Shown: positions 1 to 12,604, counted from the stretch's first letter. The stretch: DNA of 64,000 bases from Manduca sexta (GCF_014839805.1 NC_051116.1:1922001-1986000); one strand, 5' to 3'. Notes: generated from the sequence alone by a model not told the origin. Numbers and translations are program-made.

Positions 1-262
1 TATACTTGCCCACTGCTGAGCACGGGCCTCCTCTACTACTGAGAGGGATTAGGCCTTAGTCCACCACGCTCTCCTAGTGCGGATTGGTAGACTTCACACA
101 CCCTCGAAATTTCTATCGAGAACTTTTCAGGTATGCAAATTTCCTCAAGATGTTTTCCTTCATCGTTAAAGCGAACGATAAATTCACAAAGAATACACAC
201 ATGATTTTTAGAAAAGTCAGAGGTGGGTGCCCTTGGGATTTGAACCTGCGGACATTCGTCCA
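1..262 (-). mobile_element. SINE A copy, truncated
   Basis: Family A is a tRNA-derived SINE of about 310 bp. On its sense strand the head reads gcggcgatagcctagttggg, with a B-box-like ggttcaaatccc about 50 nt on, and the tail is cagggctgatatt plus AT-rich repeats. This copy begins at the window edge and lacks the tRNA-like head. Confidence 0.8.
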
Positions 263-415
263 TTTGTATGTATATATAATAACAAAATTTGTATATGTAC
301 GTTTTATTTATTTATTCCATATACTTACCACTAATTACCTGTTACATCCTATATAGTTGTGTAGGACATCTTCAATATTATATTAAATACAACTAACCAA
401 CATTTTATAACATTA

Positions 416-686
416 CTAGCTGACTCGACAGACGTTGTCCTGTCTTAACTATGTATGCTCGCGCGCATTCTGTCGATCGCTGACAGTTATTTCAAACTAC
501 TGACAGTTATGTAAAATAATATTGTCGTTAAGTTTTCTTAAAGTTTCTATTATTCCGCGCAATTTTTTCTTTCATAAGAACCTTCCCCTGACAATAACAA
601 ACACAAAAAAAAATAGTGAAGTCGGTCCGGTCGTTCACGCGTTATGGCGTGACCAAGGGAAATAGGGATTCATTTATATATATAGA
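416..686 (-). mobile_element. Short Helitron-like element (family G)
   Basis: On its sense strand the family starts TCTATATATATA with aatgaatccctatttccctt. It ends in a small hairpin gacaacgtctgtc, then gggtcagCTAG, inserted between A and T with no duplication. These are Helitron end rules; at about 280 bp it carries no Rep/helicase gene and must be non-autonomous. Confidence 0.72.
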
Positions 687-763
687 TATAAGAGTAACTA
701 ACTAAGGCACAAGCGGCCTCTGTGAACTCCGTCAGTGAACACGTTCCGTAGAACAGTAAAACG

Positions 764-1053
764 TCTTTTTTATTACTTTGAATGACGAGACAAGCTTGCC
801 GTTCGTCTAATGGTAAGCGATACGACCGCCCATAAACAGTAGAAACACCATCCAACCTTGAATTACAAATGTGTTTAATATTCCACTGCGCTCGCCATCC
901 TGAGACATGAGATGTTAAGTCATTATGTCCAGTAGTTACACTTACTACAATGTCCTTCAAACCGGAACACAACAGTGACTACATTGGTGGCAGAAATAGA
1001 CATTGCGGTAGTACCTACCCAAGCGAACTGTCACATATGAGAGACCTACTAGT
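764..1053 (-). repeat. Family C dispersed repeat (about 290 bp)
   Basis: On its sense strand it runs from ctcatatgtgagagtccgcc, through tgtgtagtcactgttgtgtt, to gggcggtcgtatcgcttacc, then caaagcaataaaa. The A-rich end and variable 5' ends suggest a SINE or a LINE-mobilised 3' tail. No tRNA-like head was seen. Confidence 0.8.
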
Positions 1054-1309
1054 GAATAAATATTGCGTATCAAATGCGTAAATAATGGCGCCATTTTAAA
1101 CACTTGATAGAGATCACGATGGCTATGCGTGTAATACGGCCGCTGATGGATGACTTCGACAACGTTGGAGGTTTTGTATAAAGAGGTTATTAAAGTTTTG
1201 CTCAAGTTTATCGAATTTTATATAAGCAAAGGCGCGTTAAGTCACTTGGGTTACGGTGCGTCCACACAAGTTATTTTTGTTATAATTAAGAAAATTTGTC
1301 ATAATGTTT

Positions 1310-1408
1310 GAAAGTGTTGGATGGTGTTTCTACTGTTTATGGGCGGTCGTATCGCTTACCATCAGGCGAACGGCAAGCTCGTCTCGTCATTCAAAGCAAT
1401 AAAAAAGA
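1310..1408 (+). repeat. Family C fragment (3' third)
   Basis: ggatggtgtttctactgttt to gtcattcaaagcaataaaaa. 5'-truncated, as expected of retroposition. Confidence 0.75.
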
Positions 1409-1439
1409 GGAAATAAGTTTGTTACACATAAACGAAAAC

Positions 1440-1672
1440 AAATACACCACGCCTTTGTCATCGAAGGGGTAGGCAGAGGTATAACCAGGGCACGTTTCGC
1501 CAAGTGTTCCGTCCCATGATGTGATATGAAGTACAAATTCCAGACTCCAAACTAATAATATCAGCCTGATACTAAGCAAAAAAATCTAGTACCACTTTGT
1601 CCGACCCGGGATTTGAACCCGAAACTTTAGAGCGATGTCGTACCGCGCACGCAGTAGAACTATAGCAAGGTA
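1440..1672 (-). mobile_element. SINE B copy
   Basis: Family B is a second tRNA-derived SINE of about 240 bp. Its sense strand has a tRNA-like head with B box gggttcgaatcccgggtcgg, then a body with gataggctcgccccctatca and catcatgggacgg, ending near ctacccctt. This copy has an internal change around the gatatgg segment but keeps a recognisable B box (ggatttgaacccg on this strand). Confidence 0.8.
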
Positions 1673-2088
1673 ATAAACGCAACCGATGAATAAGATTGAA
1701 TGAAAGGCACAAAGATAGACTATGCCTCTAACGTACAAACAAGCTATTTCTTTCTAAGACTTGCGAAAAGAATCCCTTAAAAAAATATATAAAAGAAATA
1801 ATTACTAACTAATTAACCGATTGTTGCCGACCTCTTTAAATCCTATAACAACCGTTGCCATGGCAACGCGCTGAGACGACAAACCCAAAGCAGTAACACG
1901 AATTAGTTAATTAAGGTTGCTTTGGGTACTTAGAGAAGTTACATGTTTTGCGTCGTATATTATTATATTTACATCAAAATCATCTTAATGATATACAAGG
2001 CGTTAGTAGCAGATCCGCATGTACTTAGAATGATACACGCACTATTTGTTTACAGAGTAAAAATTACCCTCAAAATAATGCAGTCATA

Positions 2089-2410
2089 TTGACGTATATT
2101 CTATAAACAGGAACGTCCATATAAACTATTTGTTCATCTGAACTAAAATGTCAAGCAAAACGTCACTGTTATAACCTATTTATTTACTTGAACAACAAAT
2201 AATTTTACTTATTCGACTAATATTTTTATTCACATCCAGGATTACACTTAGACTCGAGTTTTTATATTATGAGCGCCACTCTGCACATAACCACATGGTG
2301 TCAATGTTGAAATCATACTAAAGTCAGGTGTACGGATTGCAGTACAGTTCAGTCGAACACAATGAGTGTACGCAACGCCAGATCTAGTACGTAGTGCATA
2401 TATCGATGGT
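2089..2410 (-). repeat. Family K dispersed repeat (about 330 bp)
   Basis: Shared blocks: ttgaacaacaaataatttta, tattatgagcgccactc and the end tatatcgatgg. Four copies are present in the window. No inverted ends and no tRNA-like boxes were found. Confidence 0.7.
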
Positions 2411-4150
2411 CAAGCGATTCGTCTTCCTTACTGATTTAAATATTAATTTTAATCTAAGATGTCGTAAATATTTCTTCAAATTTTTCGTAATAATACTAAT
2501 TAAAAATTAATAATAATTAAGAAGACCCACAGCGCCAAAAATACCGTAGACTCATCTACGTCATGAATAATTTGGAGCATCCTTATAAACAGCTTTACCC
2601 AAAAAAATAGCCATTCTACCCAAAGTATAATCATGTTAATTATTACCATCAAATTAACTTCTAAAAGTAGCCATGCATGGGATAATTTACTATCAGGTTA
2701 CCCTTTTCATGTATAGCCCGCTTTATCCACTGTTATGTAAACTCCTAAATAACTCGCATCTCTGTGATTAATATATCTAGCCTATCCATAATGATGTCCG
2801 CACCGTACCTTTCTACTCAGTTGGATAATATGACACGGGTCGTATCATATTATATTAAAATTTAGACTTTATGGTTTACGGAAAAAGGTAGGAAATTGAA
2901 TAAGAATAGTTTGATCAATGGAAGCGTTCATGTCAAGTTTAGAAAAGGATTAATGTGGGTGACAGTATTGTGATGGCCAGTTATTATTACGTAACAGATT
3001 AGCATTTCCAAATATTTTATAGTTTTTTTTTTTATAAAAATACTGGCTGTATAATCTCGTTGAATTTTGTAAGAAGAACGTTAAACAAAAATAAGAGTCA
3101 TTTATCAAATTAAATAAAATAAAACATAATTACTGGCTGTTATAAAGTATATAGGTGACATATTTTTTTTCATTTATGATTCGTATTTGATTCCAATTTT
3201 AAATTATTTCAAAATTCAAAAAACTAGTGCTCGATGGCCATTTAAATAACCTTTTTAAAACTAAATACTGCGTTATACATTCAACTCTGTTTCTTTAAAA
3301 TCTAGAGGTATAGAATAACATATTATTAATTTACGTAAAACCGTACCCTGTCAACAAAAACAACAAATATATGCGATATAACATGCTCAAAGGTTACGTA
3401 ACGTAATTACTGCAACAAAATGCTAGGAAATTTCCGAACAAACTTTAGACTAAGGTACAAAATCAAACAGCCACACGAGCGGTAACATAGTTAGCTCTCA
3501 AAGCGTAGATAAACATCGTAATTGGTTTAAGTCGGTTGCAGGGTGAGGAATATTTCATTTTATTTACTTTGACACCACGATTAAATTGCAACACGTTGTG
3601 TAAGTAATTCGCTTTAATCCGAGGAGTCATTTTAAACGTTTTACATAGCGTTTAAATTTTGGCGGGTTTACTGGCATTATAGAAGTTTCTTTGTTGCAAC
3701 ATGTTAAAACTTATTTTATATATAGGATAATTTTGATATTGCGATTCTAAATAAAACCACATACTTATCCTCTTAAAAAATTACATTACGTTAGTTGAAT
3801 GAAAATGTAAAGTAAAAAACCTAAGTTAAGAGCAAAATGAATTTTAATGAAAAGTATTTTTATTTTTACACGCTCTAATGCCACTACTACTACTCGTACT
3901 ATTCTTAGAGAATTCGTCGCAGCGGCAACATCACACTTATAGTCAGATATACGCTAAACTACAATATGACAAAAAAAAATCCGAATAGTAAATAAAAATT
4001 ATATTAAATTCGCGCTAAAATCAGAAAAGTTGTTTAATTTCGCAAACATTCGCTTAATATAAGAAATCATTATGCCACAACGTTCTAGAATTTGCGAACA
4101 ATTAAATAAATTACATAAATTGCATTACAAATTCTTATATTATTTTACAA
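2411..4150. other. AT-rich stretch without recognisable features
   Basis: No coding frame, tRNA-like box or repeat matching the rest of the window was found. It contains only homopolymer runs and scattered AT-rich words. Confidence 0.6.
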
Positions 4151-4817
4151 TCTATATATATAAAAATCAATTGCTGTTCGTTAGTCTCGCTAAAACTCGA
4201 GAACGGCTGGACCGATTTGGCTAATTTTGGTTTTGAATTATTTGTGGAAGTCCAGGGATGGGTTAAACGGTGACAAACATAAATAATAAATAACGGAAAA
4301 TACTAAAAACGACAATATAAGTTTTCAATACGAAATGTTCCTACCTGTCAAACATTTCATGTCTTTTCTCTTTTTAGAAATAAAGAACTGTAACATATAT
4401 ATAGATGTATTCAGAAATAAGTCTGTTTCATAGTTGTAATATGAGGTCCAATTTCTTTGGTTTATTTTGTTCAAATACAAAACATTTCAGAAATAAATAA
4501 AGTGTAAAAGTGTCAGTGGGTTCTTAAAAATAGAACATAAATAAATAAATTTCAAGACTATTATTAAAATCTATCATCAATTTGTCAGTGCGTGAGAACT
4601 TTATTTATTGTTATTGTCGCAAAATGCCACGGAGACGATGACTTAGATCGTCGAAGTTAATCAAATGTGCGACAAGCTACCGCACGCGTAAACCGTACTC
4701 TCGACTAGCGAGAGACAGGTAATGATAACGTACGTATTGGTATGGCAAAATTGCGTTCCACGATGAATAATAATAATAAATGTATGTAGGTGATACGAAG
4801 TTCACCGGGTCATCTAG
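4151..4817 (+). mobile_element. Non-autonomous Helitron, 667 bp
   Basis: 5' TCTATATATATAAAAATC preceded by A. The 3' end has hairpin ggtga-tacgaagt-tcacc, 7 nt, then CTAG followed by T. No coding sequence. The subterminal gagaacggctggaccgattt is shared with the shorter family G. Confidence 0.8.
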
Positions 4818-5996
4818 TAAAAAATAACATTTCCTATTAGTTAATTCTAGCAAACAGTTTTAAGTAATTATTTCGAATCAAAAATAGCCAGTCAAACAAT
4901 ATAAAATTACTTTTAAATTTAATGACCTCAAAATCTCTTCAGACCTTATTAAGTCCCACGTCAAATGGAGTTTAAGGTCCTTCCGGGGGTCTCAAGGGTG
5001 CCCGGAACCCGCTTAATTTAATCCCTGTTTAATGCGACCAAATACGAAAAATAGGCATTAACTTGCGTGGGTGAAAATTGGATTCGCGCCTTTGTGTTTT
5101 GAAGAGAAAATCTCTGATTTAATTTGTATAGCAGGCTTTTAAAGCTAATTATTTTATTGGAATTATTTTGCTTTATAATATGTTATACGTTTCTAAGCTA
5201 TATAGATAAAGAGGTAGGCATTAAAGGTATGATTCCATAAGGCTTATTTTGCAAAGGTTCTAAAGCGATACGTCACCTCCAGAAGTGAACAAAATCAAAA
5301 TTTCAAATCACCTTTAAACTTTTTTATTCGTATCAACAATTGTTTTTTCGTCACAAAAATATTTTTTAAGGTTTACTTTATTTTAAATAAAAGAAAAACA
5401 AATTCATACCACTTTTATATATTAATAAAGTTAATATTATGTACAATCATTTCGAGGTTCAAACTACCTTTATGGCTGACACAGAAATTATTTCTCATAT
5501 AACAGAAATGGCAAAAAAGATCGCAAAAAACGAAACATCGTCGATTTGATGATAACATAATATGGGTTCAGCAAAACATTATTATACAATCATATATCAA
5601 TTTTTTCCTTGCAGTAAATGCTAGAAAAACCTCCTCAAAGTATTTCCCTACCTGAGAATCGAAGCTACGACCCAACCTACAGCACACATACTCTCCTACT
5701 GGACTTATAATACAAAATACAGTCAGAAAGGCGTGTTAAACGTCCATTCTTCGAAGATTTAAGCAAGCCCCAGATTACAAATTCAAAACGACATTGATCG
5801 ATTGCGGCGGATTTTTCACTTTTCTAGCTACAATGTCGGCCAAGATGAATCGACTTGCCGCTCGTTTATCAAAAAAAATAGTACTGACACCTCTAGGATG
5901 ACTACATGCGAGGCGTTATTTACAAAAAATGATTAATTTTTTATCAAACTTAAATCCCGTCTATACACTATCAGTCTCTATAAACTTATTTTAGCG
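4818..5996. other. Intergenic stretch, nothing identified
   Basis: A short GC-richer patch (4965-5015, ggtccttccgggggtctcaa) stands out. No open frame of note and no window repeat. Confidence 0.55.
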
Positions 5997-6000
5997 TTAA

Positions 6001-6356
6001 GGTGGTAGCTCAAGGTCCATTTTCATACATTTTGTTTCGGCTTTAATCTGGGTAACTAAACAAGTATTGGCAAGTAAAGAATTTAAATTCACGTCTAGTT
6101 AGTGATTAGTTCTCGCAGTTGAAGAAAAATGTAAAAATAATTAATAATCATGGATATTTCTGCCTTTAAAATTTCGTCATATTAAATTTTAAAGGCCGAA
6201 ATATCCATGATTATTAATTATTTTACATTTTTCTTCAACTGCGAGAACTAATCACTAACTAGACGTGAATTTAAATTCTTTACTTGCCAATACTTGTTTA
6301 GTTACCCAGATTAAAGCCGAAACAAAATGTATGAAAATGGACCTTGAGCTACCACC
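6001..6356. mobile_element. Palindromic (foldback) element flanked by TTAA
   Basis: Two arms of about 175 bp (5997-6173 and 6185-6360) are almost exact reverse complements around an 11-base centre, tcgtcatatta. TTAA stands at both ends, next to ggtggtagctcaaggtcc and its complement. TTAA targets are typical of piggyBac-type transposons, but the ends do not match a family I can name. No coding capacity. Confidence 0.85.
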
Positions 6357-6522
6357 TTAAGAGGTGGTTAAGAATTGCTTAAATAGCTGTCAAAACATGG
6401 GTTCCTAGTTTACACCTTATTAAGAGGCAAGATGGCGGACTTTTTACAGCTGATCGAGTAAATTTGTGTTTTAACTGAGCATAGCTTTGCGAAATTTTTT
6501 ATAAGGCTATGTATGAAAGGTA

Positions 6523-6735
6523 AAAATACACACTCTTTATAACTAAAGGGGTAGGTAACTGATGAATCCACTAACCGCCCTGTATTCCCTCCCATATTGT
6601 GTTAGGGGCGAGCCTATCGTCGTATCGAGCATAAATTCCAGACTTCGTCCTGATACTGGAATACCCAATATCACTTTGCCAGACCCGGTGGCCAAACCTG
6701 AAATAGAATTCCAGTCGTACCTAATGCGACACCAC
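6523..6735 (-). mobile_element. SINE B copy, diverged
   Basis: aaaggggtaggtaactg, ggggcgagcctatcgtcg and ctttgccagacccgg are conserved. The head has lost its B box. Confidence 0.75.
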
Positions 6736-6766
6736 GAGTTGTATTATAATATTAAATAATTATACT

Positions 6767-7073
6767 AGCCCTGTATTATATACTGTCCCACTGTTGGGCA
6801 CGGGCCTCCTCTACTACTGAGAGGGATTAGGCCTTAGTCTATCACGCTGGCTTAGTGCGGATTGGTAGACTTCACACACCCTCGAAATTCCTATAGAGAA
6901 CTTCTCAGGTGTGTAGGTATCCTCGCGATGATTTTCCATCAACGTTAAAGCAAGCCATGATTCACAAAGAATACACACAATATTTAGAAAAGTCAGAGGT
7001 GTGTGCCCTTGGGTTTTGAACCTGCGGACATTCGTCTCGGCTGTCCGTTCCACAACCAACTAGGCTATCGCCG
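6767..7073 (-). mobile_element. SINE A copy, near full length
   Basis: Runs from tail agccctgtatt to head ggctatcgccg followed by a T run. The B-box counterpart reads ttttgaacctgcgg. Confidence 0.85.
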
Positions 7074-7536
7074 TTTTTTTTAGTTGCATTACTAAATAAA
7101 AATAACCTGGTATAAAGGTTTTATTAACAACTTTGGAATCGTAAACGCCACGTGTGTTACGCCCTAAATCCAAACACGCCTCAGTCCCTTTATCCCTAAA
7201 GCGAAATACTTTTTTCTTCGTCTTAGACAATTTGTCAAACAAGTCTAGAACGACAGTGATAGGCAATTAGTAACGTTTTGACTCCACAAATCAATGTTTT
7301 TTATTTAGAAAAAGGACCAAAGACCTTGTTAGTTTTGTTTGTAGAATGAGACTGTATAAAAGTAATGATTTATGTTTACGCGAATGTTAGGCATTGAAAT
7401 AAAAATATTTTTCGGATTTTAGCGCGGTTTTTATTAAATTTCCTCTTAATGTTTCGAAGACTTTGCAGCCTTCATGGTAACGTGGTAACGTGGCGGACAG
7501 AAGTATTGGTCGTTTGAAAAGACAAACAATTGGTAC

Positions 7537-7857
7537 CCATCGATATAATATGTAATACTAGATTTGGCATTCCGAACATTCACTATGTTCAACGGATTTA
7601 AACTGATGTCCATTCAAACTGACTTTAGTGTGGTCAATATTAACAGCTTGTGGTTGTGTAAGGAGTGACGCTCATGCTATAAGAACTCGAGTGTAAGTGT
7701 AAACTTGGATCTGAATAAAAAATGTTAGTCAAATAAGTAAAATTATTTGTTGTTCAAGTGAATAAATAGGTTATCACAGTGACGTTATGCCATTTTAGTT
7801 TAGATTTTGAACAAATAGTTTATATAGACGTTCGTGTCTATAGAATATACGTCAATG
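7537..7857 (+). repeat. Family K copy
   Basis: catcgatataatatgtaata to atagaatatacgtcaat. Just upstream (7410-7500) is a second shared block, gactttgcagccttcatgg, that also accompanies the 57.7 kb copy. Confidence 0.72.
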
Positions 7858-8277
7858 CCTTTACTGAATTAATATACAAAATCTATTAACACAACAATAC
7901 AATTACATTGTTATAATTGATTTTGAATATCCGGAGCATATTCAAATATCCCTTAGAAACAAAACAGAGCGCAAAGGGCACATATTCATGACCCCTAACT
8001 CAAACAATTATTAACTAAAAATGTCAAACACAAAATTGCATACCATGTCTCTATAATGGTGCCATTAATAAAACTTAAATGAAAATCTGTCTCTTAACGA
8101 GTTTGAAAATTTTGCAGACAAGTAATTTGAAAGTTTTGCCTGATATAATTCATTAAAGGTCTGGGAATTATATAGTCTACATCGTTTAATATAATGTACA
8201 TACTTTGTTTGGATGGCTAAGTGTTTATGTAATACACTTTACATACGAATATAAAGCGCTCCGTTCGCACTAAAAAA

Positions 8278-8590
8278 GCGGTGATAGCCTAGTTGGTTGT
8301 GGAACGGACTGCCGAGACGAATGTCAGGTTCAAAAGCCAAGGGCACGCATCTCTGACTTTTCTAAAAAAAATATGTGTCTATTCTTTGTGAATTATCGCT
8401 TGCTTTAACGGTTAAGGAAAACATCGTGAGGAAACCTGCACACCTAAGAAGTTCTCTATAGGAATTTTGAGGGTGTGTGAAGTCTACCAATCCGCACTAG
8501 GCCAGTGGTGGACTAAGGCCTAATTCCTCTCAGTAGTAGAGGAGGCCCGTGCCCAGTAGTGGGACAGTATATAATACAGGGCTGATATTA
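8278..8590 (+). mobile_element. SINE A copy, full length
   Basis: Head gcggtgatagcctagttgg preceded by an A run, tail acagggctgatatta. It lies in the opposite orientation to the 6.8 kb copy. Confidence 0.87.
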
Positions 8591-8859
8591 CGATATTATA
8601 AGGCGCTCCAGCAAAATGACGGGCTATCCGAATTTTTAGAAGCTATTTATTCGAAATTAGTACTCTAAACTGGCGGAAATACATGAAGATTGATGAAGGT
8701 CGAGGAAGCGAGAGAAGTGTGCCGGAATCGTGTAAAATGGCAATTCATAGTCTGTGTCTACCCCTATGGGATAGAAGCGTGATACTATATATGTATCTAT
8801 TCGAAAATTATACATATAGAAAAAAAAACATTTTTCACTATAATATATTCATACAAACA

Positions 8860-9045
8860 CGTAATGCCGTTGGTCATGCGTCTGATCTCCCCTGTCACGT
8901 CAGATTGCCATCTCACCAAATCAGAGTGAAGGAACAGAGAGTGCACATGTGTATTGCGCACACCTTTAAACTATAATATATCCTGCGTGGCTGATCTCCA
9001 TTGAATTGGACGCCGCAGCCAAAATTCGGTTAGCAGAGATTCATT
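8860..9045 (+). repeat. Family D dispersed repeat, 5'-truncated
   Basis: Family D is about 300 bp with no tRNA-like boxes seen. Its body includes tctgatctcccctgtcacg, then gtgaaggaacagagagtgca and tcagcagccaaaattcgg-like sequence near the end. This copy lacks the first 100 bp. Confidence 0.7.
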
Positions 9046-9248
9046 CAAACAATATCAATTATGTCAACAGTTAAACGGCAATAGCATGTAAGCCTATAAT
9101 CACGCCTATCTATTCTAAACTGTAAATTAATAGCCTTAGGAGGTGGGCTGGATATTACATTCAAATAACCGATTGTTGGCTCAAAGCGTTAATTACTTAT
9201 TGTAATTAATATGTCTGGTGAAATTCAGGCAAGTGTTCGCTCCATATT

Positions 9249-9447
9249 ATATACACCCTTATCCCCGGAGGAGTAGGTAGAAGTCCCACTTTCCACCATG
9301 TGTTTCGTCCCGTGATGTGATAGGGGCCGAGTATATCGCCGTATCGGACACAAATACCAGACTTCGGCTCATATTGAGTAAAACCCAAATCACTACCTGA
9401 CCTGGGATTCGAACCAAGCTAGAGCGGTGTCGTACTGCCTACGTCAA
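9249..9447 (-). mobile_element. SINE B copy
   Basis: cttatccccggaggagtagg to gattcgaaccaagctagagc; the first part of the tRNA-like head is missing. Confidence 0.8.
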
Positions 9448-9499
9448 AATAAATGATATCATTTATATATAAATGATTAATATTTACAGCGTAGTGGGC

Positions 9500-9714
9500 T
9501 AAAATCTATACATATTATAAAATAAGGCCCCTTTTCTGTCTGTCTGTATGCTATCGATTTTCGGAAAATCTTCTGAACGGAATTTTATGAAATTTGGTAT
9601 GGAGATAGGTTAAGACCCTGGGAAGGTTATAGGCTGCTTTCTATCCCGGGAAATTATTAAGCGGGAGTTTTATCCCGGAAAACTTCTTCACGCGGGCAAA
9701 GCAAGCAACAACTA
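9500..9714 (+). mobile_element. Degenerate Helitron-like element, second family
   Basis: ctatacatattataaaataa at the start, internal atcccgggaaattattaagc and cacgcgggcaaagcaa near the end. Related pieces lie at 10757-10990, 21080-21240, 23660-23975, 43846-44005, 46960-47110, 52100-52310 and 63705-63920. Confidence 0.55.
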
Positions 9715-12600
9715 ATCTAATTATAATTAGTATTAGTACCTACATTTTGTATCGGATTCCATTTCGAAAAATTTCACTCTTCGCCACCGCGAAGCAGTCC
9801 ATACACCATATTATGATTATTTTAGACTAGCAAATTCTCGCAGCAATATTTTAATACTTTTACTCACAAACATGGAACCCGACGCAAGTCCCTCAATCTC
9901 CAAAATGAACAAAAGTCAGCTTGCAGTGATTTATTGCACGGTCAAAATTGCTTGCGGAGATTTTTCAAGTTAACTTATTAATCTAAAACTTCGCATTAGT
10001 AATTACTTACCACCTTATTCATAGACGTATTTTATCTAAGGACGGAGTAATTTCAATTAGGGCATAGGTTTAAGGAAGGCAATATAAGTCTTTATGTAAT
10101 TTAGTATAAGTATTATTAATTATTGATTGGGTTCTGTATTGGCTTTTGTTAAATTAAAGTTAAAATTAAAAATTAAAATTGTTCCATATTTTACTACAAA
10201 ATAGCGAGGCCTGTTTTGTTCAATGTATACAAAAGAATCTAATTTTCTAAAATTTCAAAATCCGTTGTATTAAAATTCGTCCAAACACCAATATTTTAAT
10301 TAAATTTCCTAATTTACGAACATTGTAACTAGAAAAAAAACCTTTTGAGATAATATAACGCTAATTAACGGTGTATAATTATGTAAAAGATCAAAGAAAA
10401 TAATTTGGTCGTTCATTTCATTAATTAGAAGTTTAACAAAGAACCGACCGACTAGATAATCAATTTTTTAAATAATTAAAAATATACGTAGCCAATTAAC
10501 AAGCCGAAGTGGCAGTGGGGATAGCACATAGCTCGCAGAACTATGGCCGATGGGGAAAGAAGGTTCTGGAAGCCACGAACTGGCAAGCGCGGCGACGAAC
10601 GTCCACCCACGAGGTGGACAGAAGACTTCAAAATTTGCAGGAGGTCGCTGCGTGCGGGCCGCATACATTAGGTCGATCTGTAAATCTTTGGGGGAGGCTC
10701 ATATTCAGCAATGGACATTCTGCGGCTGATGATGATGAATTAAAAATATGAACATCACATCTCTTCTCACTAATATTGTAAATGCGACTGTGTGTTTGGG
10801 TATTTGTATACATAGGAACTACTAAACGAAATTTGATGAAACTTTGCACACGGATAGACATTATCCCAGATTAACATTATATTATAATGTTTGGGTGTTT
10901 TTGAAGCATATATAGAAACCGCTGAACGATTTCGGATGAAATTTAGCACACGGATAGACCATGTCCGAGATTATATTATAATATAGAATAGCATTTAATA
11001 TATCGTGAAAAAATACACATACGAGAAAAACAATTGTTCATGCGAATTTTAACCGTATTTCGATTCCGTACGGTTTTATTTAACCTTCTAGAAATAATAC
11101 CTAGACTACTATTTAAATTTATTGTAATAATTTCTACCGAACAAGAGATTTCCTGTTACTCATTAACATACATTTCTGTTTAACACAATAACAACCCTTG
11201 TTAATTAACATGTTTAACATTTTATCTCAATACATAACGTTCCTACGGGAATCGGGAACAGAGCTGGAAAATATTATAATTGAGGTTTACGAAGCGAATT
11301 CAGTTTACATATAATCACGCTTTTGTTCTGAAGGGTGAAGAGAAAACTAGTGCTCATATTTTGGCTAAGTATCTGCTAGTTCTCGTGGATAAAGGGAGAG
11401 GACTGCAACTTTAAAAAGATGATTTAATTCATAAGTTATAACCCTATGCACACCTCCAAGGCAATTCTTATGCCCTCAGTCTCCACAGTAAATGCAACAC
11501 ACGGGGCACATTTGTCGCGGCCCTAGGCACACAGTTAAGTGTACCTCATGGTTGTCAATTCACATTGAGGCCTATGACGTGTCACGAACATTTCCTGACC
11601 TTCTCCCTTCCTACCATTCTAAGAGAGTTCCTTCTTTCCCTCAGACTTCCTTTCCAAGATATCCATTGCCATCTTTCCTCCAGGTCCCCGCAGTCGTTAA
11701 ACCAGGGGATTCCACTTTCCCATTCACAAGTTTCCCCCACAGTTACTGCGGGGTTCGACACGAAAAAAACCTTTATACAAAAATTCAATTAACATTTTTA
11801 ACGCTCATATACAGCCACGAAAATACCTGATCACATACCAAACTTCAAAGCGCCTTTTCACATAAAATTCGAGTAAAATATTTATTTTTCTACATCTAAA
11901 TTAAAGTAAACCCTTTGAAATTTATTTTAATGAACTAAAATATTAGTTGATGATTGCAAAAGTTGTAAGCTATTTTGAATCGCTCTTTTTTGTTGACTGT
12001 TGACAATACGATATATACGGCCTTCTACAAAAAACTACAGACAGCCCTACATCCGCTCTTCATAAATTAGCCTTAATTGCGAAGCCTCAAGGGACAACCC
12101 TACCAAACGCCAGACAGCCAATTGCGTCACAATTTACAAGTTACTTTAACAATGGCAATAAGTGCCAAGCGAGAAAACAGCATCCCGGTAAAGTTTTCTA
12201 CAATCATACTTGCAGTGGACAGGCGATTAAAAACCATTGTCGTGTTACCTTATAATTATTATAAAGACGATGAATTTGCATTGATGATTAGGATTACATT
12301 ATAATTGTCATAAATACGATTTGTGGAAAAACATTGATGTTTGAGGCATTTAGATATCTTAGGCATTCAGAAATCGTATTGAAAATACCTGGCAAGTGCG
12401 ACCTGAACTCCCGCACTGAGGGTTCCATTCAAACTGATACAAAATTGACAAAATGAACTTCGCCGTTCGATCTCGAGATACGAGTACTGCATCAACTGCA
12501 AATAATAAGTTCGTAATGATATTATTAATTAAGTTATTAAATAAAAATATTACAAATTCCATTGAAGTTAAAATAATCAGACTTATATGCAAGTTTATCG
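9715..12600. other. Mostly AT-rich intergenic DNA with an RTE tail and one odd GC-rich block
   Basis: Apart from the RTE remnant (10503-10735) and a degenerate Helitron-like piece (10757-10990), 11440-11790 is GC-richer and open on both strands. I could not assign that block to a family; it is probably an old transposon fragment. Confidence 0.5.
10503..10735 (+). pseudogene. RTE-type LINE 3' remnant, frameshifted
   Basis: The same C-terminal region as the 33.5 kb copy but spread over more than one frame (KWQWG-like start, WKPRTGKRG-like middle). It ends gggggaggctcatattcagc and gatgatgatga, the usual simple-repeat tail. Confidence 0.75.
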
Positions 12601-12604
12601 GTTG

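Noticed and set aside
11492..11830. 112-codon frame
   Set aside because: Both strands are open, it is Pro/Ser/Phe-rich and no family was recognised; probably an old transposon fragment.
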